DNA from: CAZMXI01 sp964570205
GTDB taxonomy: Bacteria; Planctomycetota; Phycisphaerae; Tepidisphaerales; Tepidisphaeraceae
Reading direction: 5' to 3'
DNA: 5,709 bases
Assembly (NCBI GenBank): GCA_964570205.1
Contig: CAZMXI010000237.1
Span: 1 to 5,709, forward strand
This document shows positions 1 to 5,709 of the stretch, in pieces; within the stretch, counting starts at the first letter, position 1; each line of letters begins with the position of its first letter. The notes under the pieces are model-generated. The model was given only the letters and a program-made list of their open reading frames with translations. It was not told the DNA's origin and did not search any database. A program made the translations under genes and the position numbers.

Positions 1-920
1 GCAACATCTCCGACCGCGCCCAGGTGAAAGACGTCATCCAGGCATGTAAGACCCGAAAGGTCCCCATTCGCATCGGCGTCAACGAAGGCTCCATCGTCGA
101 GCGCCGGGACAAGCAGAAGCGCATGAAAGAGCTTGGCGCGGTCTTCTCCGACAACAAGCACGGCCACCTGCTGGCCATCATGATCGCCAAGCTCGAAGAG
201 TACCTGGAAATCTTCCAGGCCGAGGATTTCCACGACATCGTCATCAGCGCCAAGAGCATCGATCCCATGCTGGTGATCGATGCCTATGCCGAGATCAGCC
301 AGCGGTTTGACTATCCCCTGCACCTGGGTGTCACCCACGCCGGCCCGCGCGAAACCGGCGCCATCCGCTCGGTCGTCCCGCTCGGCCACCTCCTCTGCTC
401 GGGCGTCGGCGACACCATCCGCATTTCGTATGCCTCCGATCCGGTTCTCGAGGTCCAGGATGGCCTGGAAATGCTCTACGTGCTCGGCCTGCGCCAGCGC
501 GTCGGCGCTGAACTGATCGCCTGCCCGACCTGCGGCCGAATCCAGGTTGACCTCTTCACCCTCGTGCAGCAGGTGCGAAAGAAACTCGCCGAGGAAATCC
601 GCCTGCCCATCAAAGTCGCCGTCATGGGCTGCATCGTCAACGGCCCCGGTGAAGCCGAGGGCGCTGACATCGCCATCTTCGCCGGCGACCGCCGCGGCAT
701 CATCTACGTCCAGGGCGAAAAGGTCGCTAACGTCCCCGAAGAACAGATTCTCGACCGCCTGCTGGCCGAGTGCCGCCAATTCCAGGCGCGGGTCGAGCGC
801 GGCGAGGCCAGGCTTGGCGAAAAGAAGGTCGATGTCCTTCCCCCCGATCCCATCGGCCCCCTCGGCAGCGGCTGGGAGAAGGTCGAAAAGGACAAGCGAT
901 CCCTGCCCGTGGTCAAGTAG
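1..920 (+). CDS. ispG: 4-hydroxy-3-methylbut-2-enyl diphosphate synthase (IspG/GcpE), 5'-truncated by window edge
   Basis: IspG is a cytosolic [4Fe-4S] enzyme of the MEP isoprenoid pathway. It reductively converts methylerythritol cyclodiphosphate to HMBPP. The frame is open from base 3, so the GTG at 24 is internal and the true start lies left of the window. About 306 residues are visible and, against the ~372-residue E. coli enzyme, roughly 110 are missing. The first visible residues (NISDRAQVKDVI) match the segment after the family's RINPGN motif. PIRIGVNEGS and PLHLGVTHAG follow. The cluster ligands are all present: CPTCGR (Cys codons at 522 and 531), then MGCIVNGPGE (Cys codon at 630, and Glu at 651 equivalent to E. 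coli E312). A proline-rich tail extends about 27 residues beyond the usual end. Nothing suggests loss of function. The next gene converges on it with a one-base gap. Confidence 0.96.
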   Translation, partial: NISDRAQVKDVIQACKTRKVPIRIGVNEGSIVERRDKQKRMKELGAVFSDNKHGHLLAIMIAKLEEYLEIFQAEDFHDIVISAKSIDPMLVIDAYAEISQRFDYPLHLGVTHAGPRETGAIRSVVPLGHLLCSGVGDTIRISYASDPVLEVQDGLEMLYVLGLRQRVGAELIACPTCGRIQVDLFTLVQQVRKKLAEEIRLPIKVAVMGCIVNGPGEAEGADIAIFAGDRRGIIYVQGEKVANVPEEQILDRLLAECRQFQARVERGEARLGEKKVDVLPPDPIGPLGSGWEKVEKDKRSLPVVK

Positions 921-921
921 C

Positions 922-1872
922 TCACCCGATTGCCGGAATCCTCAGCAATTGCCCCGCGCGCCCCCAGTACCCCGCATCCAGCCCCAGTTCCCGCTTGATC
1001 AGCACATCCCGCCGCATCCAGTTGTCCTCGGCCAGTAGCTCCATCCTGCCTGACATCAACATCCCCAACGGCGGGATCGAAATGATCGGCCAGTCGCTCC
1101 CGTGCACCAGCTTTGACCGCAGGGCTTCATCCTCCAGCAGCACCGGCCACGCATACCACCGCGCGGGCAGGTTCAGGGCGGCCGTGTCGCCGTAGAAATG
1201 CTCGTGCTCCCGCGCCATGCGCGCCCAGTTGGGCAGGTAATCCACATCGCCCGGCACAGCGCGCGTGCCGCAGTGCGCGGCGATCACCTTCACGCCACGC
1301 TGGATCGCCTCTTCCAGCAGCAGCGGGTCGGCCGCGCTGGCATCGATGGTCGGCAGCGCCTGCTCCCACCCCGTATGACACAGCAATGGCAAGCCATAAT
1401 GCGCCATCGCCTCATACAGCGGGATGCATCGCGAATCGGCCGGATCAAATCCCTGCGTGATCGGCAGCCACTTCATCAGCACAGCGCCGGCCCGGACGCA
1501 CCGCTCCAGTTCCGCCACGGCATCCTTGCGGTAAGGATGCACCGAGCACCCGAACAGCGCCTTCGGGTGCGCCACCGCCAGCGCCATCGCATAGTCATTG
1601 CTCACGTGCAGGTGCGTTTGCGCCTCATCCCGCCGTGCCTCCTCGTCATAAACGGCGTCGAACGCCAGCACCACCCCCGCATCGATTTCCGGCGTGCCCT
1701 CCAATGTCCTGAAGTACGTCCGCGCGATGGCCCGCTGGCTCGATCCATCGCTGCCTTCAATGCCCAGCCGCCAGCGCATGAACCGAAACGGCAGCGATGC
1801 CTGCAACTTCGCCGACATGCTCCCGCACCCGGCACAGAAAGCGCTGACGTGGGTGTGGCAGTCGATGACCAT
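922..1872 (-). CDS. TIM-barrel metal-dependent amidohydrolase (amidohydrolase_2-like)
   Basis: This 316-residue protein has the ordered metal-site pattern of the amidohydrolase superfamily. DCHTHV carries the HxH pair (H6, H8), VLMKWLP a lysine (K134), LLCHTGWE H166, AAHCG H200 and VHGSDWP the catalytic-type Asp (D260). No signal peptide is evident, so it is probably cytosolic. Length fits a single-domain member of the family that includes sugar lactonases and decarboxylases, but the substrate cannot be read from the sequence. The ATG at 1872 places the HxH strand at the very N-terminus, as usual. It is preceded by AAAGG with 5-nt spacing, a modest ribosome binding site. It begins 15 bp after the rhaB stop, so co-transcription is likely and a role in rhamnose or other deoxysugar metabolism is a reasonable inference. 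Several cysteines in the first 20 residues (C5, C13, C16) are unusual but not clearly a motif. Confidence 0.88.
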   Translation of the reverse strand: MVIDCHTHVSAFCAGCGSMSAKLQASLPFRFMRWRLGIEGSDGSSQRAIARTYFRTLEGTPEIDAGVVLAFDAVYDEEARRDEAQTHLHVSNDYAMALAVAHPKALFGCSVHPYRKDAVAELERCVRAGAVLMKWLPITQGFDPADSRCIPLYEAMAHYGLPLLCHTGWEQALPTIDASAADPLLLEEAIQRGVKVIAAHCGTRAVPGDVDYLPNWARMAREHEHFYGDTAALNLPARWYAWPVLLEDEALRSKLVHGSDWPIISIPPLGMLMSGRMELLAEDNWMRRDVLIKRELGLDAGYWGRAGQLLRIPAIG

Positions 1873-1887
1873 GCCGGCCTTTGTCGC

Positions 1888-3363
1888 TTACTTCAGCAGC
1901 CCGCGATACCGCTCATACGCCGAATCCCACTGGCCCGTCTCCCTCGGCTCATATCGCTTGACATCGAAGCTGTTCCGCACGATCCGCCGCAGGTCGGCCA
2001 GGTCCTTCACCTGCCCGATCGCCATCGCCTGCGTCAGCAGATTCCCCGCCGCTGTCGCCTCGAACGGCCCGGCCACCACCCGCCGCCCGCAGCAGTCGGC
2101 CGTCATCTGGTTCAGCAGCTCGTTCTGTCCGCCGCCGCCCACGATATGAATCACGCGAATCTTCCGCCCCAGGATGTCCTCCAGCCCCTCCAGCGTCCGC
2201 CGATAGCACAGCGCCAGGCTCTCCAGGCATGCCCGCACGAACGCCGCCGGGTCGGCCGGCGGCGCCTGCTTCGTCTGGTTGCAGAACTGCACGATCTTGT
2301 TCGGCATGTCGCCCGGCGACAGGAACGGGTGATAATCCAGGTCCAGCACCGTCGCGAACGGCCTGGCCTCCGCCGCCATCGCCGCAAGCTGCGGATAGGT
2401 AAACTCCCTGCCTTCCTTCATCCAGTGCCGCCGGCATTCCTGGATCGGCCACATCCCCATGATGTTCTTCAGCAGCCGGATCGTCCCGCCCACGCCGCCC
2501 TCGTTGGTGTAGTTGTAGCGGCTGGTCTTCTCGTTGATGATCGGCTCGGGCAGCTCCACACCCATCAAAGACCACGTCCCCGAGCTGATATAGCACCAGT
2601 CATCCCCCTCCGCCGGCACCGCCGCCACCGCGCTGCCCGTGTCATGCGTCGCCGGCGCGATAACCGGCACGTGCCCCACGCCGCACTCATCCGCCACTTC
2701 CTTCAATATCGGCCCCAGCACCGTGCCCGATGGCACGATCTCGCCCAGGATGTGGATCGGCAGGTCCAGCCGCCGCATCAGGTCTGTTGCCCATGCCTTG
2801 CGAACCGGGTCATACATCTGGCTCGTGCTGACGATCGAGAATTCGTTCTTGCGGATGCCCGTGAACAGGTAGTTGAACAAGTCCGGCATGAACAGTAGCG
2901 AATCGGCCGCATCCAGCAGCGGCGAACCCATCTCCCGCATCGCCACGATCTGGAACAGCGAATTGAACTGCAGGAACTGCAATCCCGTGACCTGGAAGAT
3001 CTCCTCCCGGCTCACGCGCTTGAACGTGCGCTCCATCACGCCGTCCATCTTCCCGTCGCGGTACATGCCGGGATTGCCCAGGATCTGCCCATCCCGCCCG
3101 ACAAGCCCGAAATCCACCCCCCACGTGTCGATGCCGATCCCCGCCAGCGGCTCATCCAGCCCCGCGGCCGCCTTGCGCAGCCCCGCCTTCAATTCCTCCC
3201 ACTGGCCCATCAGGTTCCAGTAGTAATGCCCGCAGACCTTCCCGTTGGGCTGAAGGAAGCGGTGCTTCTCTTCCAGCGTCAGCTTCCCGCCCGCCAGCGT
3301 GCCGACAATCGCCCGCCCGCTCTCCGCGCCCAGATCCAACGCCAGAAACCTGCTCTGCGGCAT
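1888..3363 (-). CDS. rhaB: Rhamnulokinase (FGGY carbohydrate kinase)
   Basis: RhaB phosphorylates L-rhamnulose to L-rhamnulose-1-phosphate with ATP in the cytosol, the second step of classical L-rhamnose breakdown. The product has 491 residues, close to E. coli RhaB at 489. Family landmarks occur in order: LALDLGAESGR near the N-terminus (phosphate-1 loop), GIDTWGVDFGLVG (77-89), FNSLFQ (133-138), and APATHDTGSAVAAVP (237-250) with catalytic-base Asp 241. Then come YISSGTWSLMGVE (258-270), YTNEGGVGG (285-293), LLKNIMGMW (297-305) and the ATP-binding HIVGGGGQNELLNQMTAD (406-423) with AGPFEATAAGN (431-441). This pattern separates it from xylulokinase, glycerol kinase and fuculokinase. The ATG is preceded by a perfect AGGAGG eight bases upstream. 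It is the first gene of the rhaB-amidohydrolase pair. No rhamnose isomerase, aldolase, transporter or regulator is in the window. I found no convincing promoter in the 143 bp upstream. Confidence 0.95.
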   Translation of the reverse strand: MPQSRFLALDLGAESGRAIVGTLAGGKLTLEEKHRFLQPNGKVCGHYYWNLMGQWEELKAGLRKAAAGLDEPLAGIGIDTWGVDFGLVGRDGQILGNPGMYRDGKMDGVMERTFKRVSREEIFQVTGLQFLQFNSLFQIVAMREMGSPLLDAADSLLFMPDLFNYLFTGIRKNEFSIVSTSQMYDPVRKAWATDLMRRLDLPIHILGEIVPSGTVLGPILKEVADECGVGHVPVIAPATHDTGSAVAAVPAEGDDWCYISSGTWSLMGVELPEPIINEKTSRYNYTNEGGVGGTIRLLKNIMGMWPIQECRRHWMKEGREFTYPQLAAMAAEARPFATVLDLDYHPFLSPGDMPNKIVQFCNQTKQAPPADPAAFVRACLESLALCYRRTLEGLEDILGRKIRVIHIVGGGGQNELLNQMTADCCGRRVVAGPFEATAAGNLLTQAMAIGQVKDLADLRRIVRNSFDVKRYEPRETGQWDSAYERYRGLLK

Positions 3364-3371
3364 GAAACACT

Positions 3372-3377
3372 CCTCCT
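3372..3377 (-). promoter_or_regulatory. Ribosome binding site of rhaB
   Basis: The minus strand reads AGGAGG here, a perfect Shine-Dalgarno core, with eight bases to the ATG at 3363. It fixes the rhaB start and is the strongest translation signal in the window. Confidence 0.8.
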
Positions 3378-3418
3378 GATGATGCCGGGGCGTATCCTAT
3401 CAACCCCCCGCCCCCCGG

Positions 3419-3439
3419 AAAAGCCGGCCCGTCGCCGGC
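3419..3439 (-). terminator. Possible intrinsic terminator between the glycosyltransferase remnant and rhaB
   Basis: Read on the minus strand, GCCGGC, a five-base loop and GCCGGC are followed directly by TTTTCC. A short all-GC stem plus a T run is the layout of a rho-independent terminator. It would end transcription arriving from the pilin and glycosyltransferase side before rhaB. The stem is only 6 bp, the T run only four bases, and GCCGGC is self-complementary and common in GC-rich DNA. An alternative GGCCCG/CGGGCC pairing overlaps it. Confidence 0.4.
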
Positions 3440-3490
3440 CAGCGGGCCTATCCTTGTCATCCCCTCACCTCCATGCACCGCTCCCGCCCC

Positions 3491-3523
3491 GTTCGTAGTG
3501 CGGCCTTCAGGCCGTATCCGCAC
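3491..3523. repeat. Palindromic element, probably a dispersed intergenic repeat
   Basis: This stretch has two nested, mutually exclusive inverted pairs. The inner one is TGCGGCC (3499-3505), loop TTCA, GGCCGTA (3510-3516), with one mismatch that would be a wobble pair in RNA. The outer one is GTGCGG (3498-3503) with CCGCAC (3518-3523). The form, a GTAGTGCGG arm, a TTCA loop and a matching arm, resembles short palindromes scattered between genes of GC-rich bacteria. That resemblance is from memory, and only one copy lies in this window, so dispersed status is inferred. It overlaps the end of the glycosyltransferase remnant, whose TGA stop at 3509-3507 is in the hairpin loop. Confidence 0.5.
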
Positions 3524-3764
3524 CCCCGCGCCCGCGGATGGCAAACGTCATCGGTGCCTGGATGGCATTGGCCTCGGTGCGGGTCTTGACCGGCGCTTGC
3601 AGCAGTTGCACGCCTTCGGGAAACACAGCCCGCGCCCGCGACAGGTCCTTGAGGGCCAGCACCACGCGATGCCCCCGCTGCGCCAGCCCCTTGACCACCG
3701 GCGCAAGCTGCAACAGATGCCCCAGCCCGCCGCCCAGTTCCCAGGCGATCAGGATCGTCTTCAT
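3507..3764 (-). pseudogene. Glycosyltransferase remnant, N-terminal domain fragment only
   Basis: The 85-residue product starts MKTILIAWELGGGLGHLLQL, the nucleotide-sugar transferase N-terminus of the UGT/MGT-like (GT-B) group, with the glycine-rich GGGLGH loop (residues 11-16). It continues through RGHRVVLALKDLSRA to LLQAP and an APMTFA segment near residue 75, where full-length relatives read a P-x-x-FA-type motif. After that the similarity stops: the last ten residues (IRGRGGADTA) are encoded by GC-rich DNA running into the palindromic element, which supplies the TGA. Relatives are about 400 residues, so the rest of the N-terminal domain and the whole C-terminal sugar-nucleotide domain are absent, and the 143 bp before rhaB cannot hold them. 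The chosen ATG fits the family start. An in-frame ATG at 3818 overlaps the pilin-like gene's stop as ATGA and would add 18 residues. Catalytic activity is very unlikely. Confidence 0.72.
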
Positions 3765-3814
3765 GGTGTGCCGCTCATTTGATTCGTGTCCTACAGTAGT
3801 CGCATGCCGATCGT

Positions 3815-4681
3815 TCATGGATAGACCCAGCCCCCGCCCCCCCGCCCGGCTGGCAGCAGGACGCTGTCGTTGCGGTGGATGGGGACATAGGGCCCAACCA
3901 TCTTGTACTTGCCCAGGGTATCCTTGGCGTAGGCCGACCAGTAGATGTTGTCGCCATTGTGGCCGCAGTAAGGCGTCTCCCGCCACTGCACCGAGCCGTC
4001 GGCATAAAGCACATTCTGGCCCTTCTGCCGGTGATTGGTGCTGTTGCCGCTGCGAATCTGCTCGGCCGTCAGGTCCTCCAGGTCCGAGAAATGGCGCAGG
4101 CTGCCATCGTTCTTGTCGGCCATGACCGCGAAATCCGGGGCCACCCAAGGCGGCCCGCGGTACTCGTAGGCCCCCGGCGGCCAAGGAACGTTCCCGCTGC
4201 CCAACTCCGTCGCTTCGGCCCAGCCTCCTTCGCCCCAGGGGTACGGGTTTGCGTAGCTGTAGCTGAGCCCGGCCGCATTCGGCCAGACCCAAAAATTCCT
4301 CCAGCTCGTAACGGCTCCGTCGGACCGCACACGCTCCTCGACCTTCCCGGAAGGACACTGGAAGACCTCCAGAGGAACCAGCCGCAGACGCACCAACAGG
4401 AAGAGCCCGGCCGATACATCGTTTGGGGAAATATGATCATGATCGTCCCCCCACGCATGCGGTGGCTTTCCTGGGGTGTATAGCGTGCGCGGATACCGCT
4501 TGTAGTCATTGACGTAGATGTGGAAGGCCTGCCCGATGCTGCGGAGGTTGGCGGCGCACTTGATGCGGTTGGCCCGCTCGATAGCCGCCCAGACCGCCGG
4601 CAGGATGATGCCGATGAGGATGGCGATGATCCCGATCACCACCAATAGCTCGACGAGGGTGAATGCTTTGCGGTGTGACAT
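3815..4681 (-). CDS. Type IV pilin-like protein with prepilin N-terminal methylation signal (H-x-DG family)
   Basis: This 288-residue protein begins with a class III prepilin signal: a basic leader MSHRKA, then FTLVELLVV, with Glu at position 5 of the mature form and a hydrophobic helix to about residue 29. Cleavage would be between A6 and F7 by a prepilin peptidase; Ala at -1 replaces the usual Gly. It continues with KCAANLRSIGQAFHIYVNDY (41-60) and RYP, then QCPS (108-111), LSYSYANP (139-146), VMADKND (186-192) and NHRQKGQNVLYADGS (216-230), an H-x10-DG motif. This series is characteristic of pseudopilin-like proteins that planctomycetes carry in many copies, usually of unknown role at the cell surface or in a type II secretion/type IV pilus-like system. 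The start is supported by GGGAG eight bases upstream. A tail of about 59 residues follows the DG motif and ends in a glycine-rich GGGGWVYP. No secretion or pilus assembly genes adjoin it. Confidence 0.9.
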   Translation of the reverse strand: MSHRKAFTLVELLVVIGIIAILIGIILPAVWAAIERANRIKCAANLRSIGQAFHIYVNDYKRYPRTLYTPGKPPHAWGDDHDHISPNDVSAGLFLLVRLRLVPLEVFQCPSGKVEERVRSDGAVTSWRNFWVWPNAAGLSYSYANPYPWGEGGWAEATELGSGNVPWPPGAYEYRGPPWVAPDFAVMADKNDGSLRHFSDLEDLTAEQIRSGNSTNHRQKGQNVLYADGSVQWRETPYCGHNGDNIYWSAYAKDTLGKYKMVGPYVPIHRNDSVLLPAGRGGGGWVYP

Positions 4682-4689
4682 GATCGATT

Positions 4690-4694
4690 CTCCC
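4690..4694 (-). promoter_or_regulatory. Ribosome binding site of the pilin-like gene
   Basis: The minus strand reads GGGAG (within TCGGGAGAATC) eight bases before the ATG at 4681. This supports that start, which also places the prepilin leader correctly. Confidence 0.6.
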
Positions 4695-4704
4695 GAATCA
4701 TGAA

Positions 4705-4739
4705 TGCCCCTGGCGGATCGGCGTGACCCGCCAGGGGCA
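4705..4739 (-). terminator. Strong hairpin downstream of the RTX protein gene, probable terminator
   Basis: TGCCCCTGGCGG (4705-4716) pairs perfectly over 12 bp with CCGCCAGGGGCA (4728-4739) around an 11-base loop. It begins 14 bases after the RTX gene's stop and ends 23 bases before the pilin-like start. The position suits a transcription terminator or a 3'-end stabiliser of the RTX mRNA. The sequence after the stem on the minus strand is TTCATGATT, not a clean T run, so it may be an I-shaped or processing hairpin instead of a classic intrinsic terminator. Confidence 0.6.
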
Positions 4740-4753
4740 CCAGAACCACACGC

Positions 4754-5709
4754 TTAGCCGAAGACCTCGATGCTCGACACTGAATCCAGCAGGCTGTCCC
4801 AGCCGCGCAGGCGGTCCGAGCCGCTGCCGCCGTAGATGCTGTCGGCGTAGCCATCGCTCTCGGTGATCCAGGCCTCGCCGAAGACATCATCGCCATCATC
4901 GCCGTACAGCTCATCCGCGCCCCCTCCGCCGGTGATGGTGTCGTTGCCATTGCCGCCGTGAATCTCATCGCCGCTGCCGTCGCCGGCGCTGCTGTCGAAG
5001 CCCTTCAAGGTGTCGTGGCCGTCATCGCCGTAGATGAGGTCGCCGCCATAGCCGCCGTACGCCAAGTCGTCGCCGCCGCCGCAGTGCAACTCATCATCGC
5101 CCTGGTCGCCGTTGAGCCAGTCGGCGTCGCCTGAGTCAGTCACGCCGGGCTCATCCCCATGGATGAGGTCGTTGCCCCGCCCGCCGTAGATGGTGTCGCT
5201 GCCGGCGTTGCCCTCGATCGAGTCGTTGCAGTCGTAGGCACCGCCGTACTCGTTGTAGTCAGCGCCGTAGATGGTGTCGTTGCCCGAGCCGCCCTTGAGG
5301 GTGTTGGCGTAGCCGCTGCTGGCGTAGCCGTACTGGCCGTAGATGAGGTCGTTCCCACCCTCGCCATCGATGTAGTCGTTACCCTGGCCGCCGTAGATCG
5401 TGTCGTTGCCCCAGTGGCCTTTCAGCATGTTGGCGTTGGAGTTGCCCGTGATCACGTCGTTGCCCCATCCACCCTGATACACCTCGACATCGCTGGAGAT
5501 GGAGTCACCCTCGCCTGCTTCGCCACAGGTGCCCCCAACCGTCAGGCTCAGGTTCGCCGACCTCGAATTGTATGTTGCCGTATCAGTGCCGCTCCCGCCG
5601 TAGAACGTATCGGCACCTGGGTCGGATGACCCGGCGTCGTAGATGTCATCACCTCCGTTGCCCCAGAAGACGTTGTTCCGCTCATTGCCGTAGAATGTGT
5701 CGGCGTAAT
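4754..5709 (-). CDS. RTX-type calcium-binding repeat protein, C-terminal part (5' end beyond window)
   Basis: The frame ends with TAA at 4754 and stays open to the right edge, so about 317 C-terminal residues are visible. The GTG at 5482 is internal and not a real start. Nearly all of it is hemolysin-type nonapeptide repeats of the form GGxGxDxux, for example GGSGNDTIYG, GGQGNDYIDG, GGRGNDLIHG and GGNGNDTITG. Such repeats fold into a Ca2+-binding parallel beta-roll, normally after export. A non-repeat segment near visible residues 43-60 (TATYNSRSANLSLTVGGT) is the beta-rich spacer often found between RTX blocks. The protein is acidic and Gly/Asp rich, with few cysteines. Whether the missing N-terminus holds an enzyme or adhesin domain is unknown. 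The visible C-terminus (DSLLDSVSSIEVFG) lacks the longer tail expected for a typical type I secretion signal. The neighbouring pilin-like gene is separated from it by a strong hairpin, so the two are probably separate transcripts. Confidence 0.9.
   Translation of the reverse strand, partial: YADTFYGNERNNVFWGNGGDDIYDAGSSDPGADTFYGGSGTDTATYNSRSANLSLTVGGTCGEAGEGDSISSDVEVYQGGWGNDVITGNSNANMLKGHWGNDTIYGGQGNDYIDGEGGNDLIYGQYGYASSGYANTLKGGSGNDTIYGADYNEYGGAYDCNDSIEGNAGSDTIYGGRGNDLIHGDEPGVTDSGDADWLNGDQGDDELHCGGGDDLAYGGYGGDLIYGDDGHDTLKGFDSSAGDGSGDEIHGGNGNDTITGGGGADELYGDDGDDVFGEAWITESDGYADSIYGGSGSDRLRGWDSLLDSVSSIEVFG
4802..5707 (-). repeat. Array of RTX nonapeptide coding repeats
   Basis: Tandem 27-bp-scale units encode GGxGxDxux nonapeptides. 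They are interrupted at intervals by longer units whose insert ends in an (S/D)GxA(D/N)x(L/I) pattern before the next GGxGxD. The DNA units are diverged, so conservation is at protein level and there is no recent expansion visible. A non-repeat spacer lies at about 5530-5580. Confidence 0.8.

Noticed and set aside
1198..2898. A 566-codon open frame on the + strand opposite rhaB and the amidohydrolase
   Set aside because: Its product is dominated by Arg, His and Pro with no domain, as expected for the antisense of GC-rich coding DNA. Both minus-strand genes beneath it have full catalytic motifs.
3390..3470. Sigma70-type promoter for rhaB (ATGACA or TTGATA with TAGGAT)
   Set aside because: No pair of boxes has acceptable spacing; single hexamer matches occur by chance.
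3152..3544. 130-codon minus-strand frame across the rhaB start, including an ATG after GGAGG at about 3458
   Set aside because: It runs out of frame through the rhaB N-terminus and has no recognisable motif. The GGAGG-ATG pairing looks coincidental in G-rich DNA.
3765..4358. Long minus-strand extension upstream of the glycosyltransferase start in the same frame
   Set aside because: It overlaps the pilin-like coding sequence in another frame and shows low-complexity Gly/Arg/Gln composition. The recognisable family start is at 3764.
5159..5629. 156-codon + strand frame opposite the RTX gene, Val/Ala rich and periodic
   Set aside because: The periodicity is the mirror image of the RTX repeats on the other strand.
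4802..5707. CRISPR-like or DNA tandem repeat array
   Set aside because: Units are diverged at DNA level, have no constant repeat with unique spacers, and are explained by protein-level GGxGxDxux repeats.

Overview
The window looks like GC-rich chromosomal DNA from a Planctomycetota-type bacterium, or a relative in the PVC group. That placement is an inference. It rests on the prepilin-headed protein with CPS, SYSY and H-x10-DG motifs (a family greatly expanded in planctomycetes), on the RTX repeat protein, and on the style of the rhamnulokinase and IspG. No marker gene for taxonomy is present.

Layout from left to right: (1) the C-terminal three quarters of ispG on the + strand, cut by the left edge. 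(2) One base after its stop, a converging minus-strand pair that reads rhaB (rhamnulokinase) then a metal-dependent amidohydrolase, 15 bp apart and probably one transcript. (3) A 143-bp gap holding a strong rhaB ribosome binding site, a G-tract, a possible terminator and a palindromic repeat-like element. (4) A minus-strand remnant of a glycosyltransferase with only the N-terminal ~75 residues of its family; its stop codon lies in the loop of the palindromic element. (5) A complete minus-strand type IV pilin-like protein. (6) A 12-bp perfect hairpin between genes. (7) The C-terminal part of a calcium-binding RTX repeat protein on the minus strand, whose reading frame stays open to the right edge.

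Functionally, ispG is isoprenoid (MEP pathway) housekeeping, rhaB plus the amidohydrolase is a small sugar-catabolism unit, and the right half encodes surface or secreted proteins. I see no CRISPR array, phage module, transposase, tRNA or rRNA, and no convincing new multi-gene system. The most unusual points are the glycosyltransferase truncated at a palindromic element, and the higher-order organisation and abrupt C-terminus of the RTX protein.
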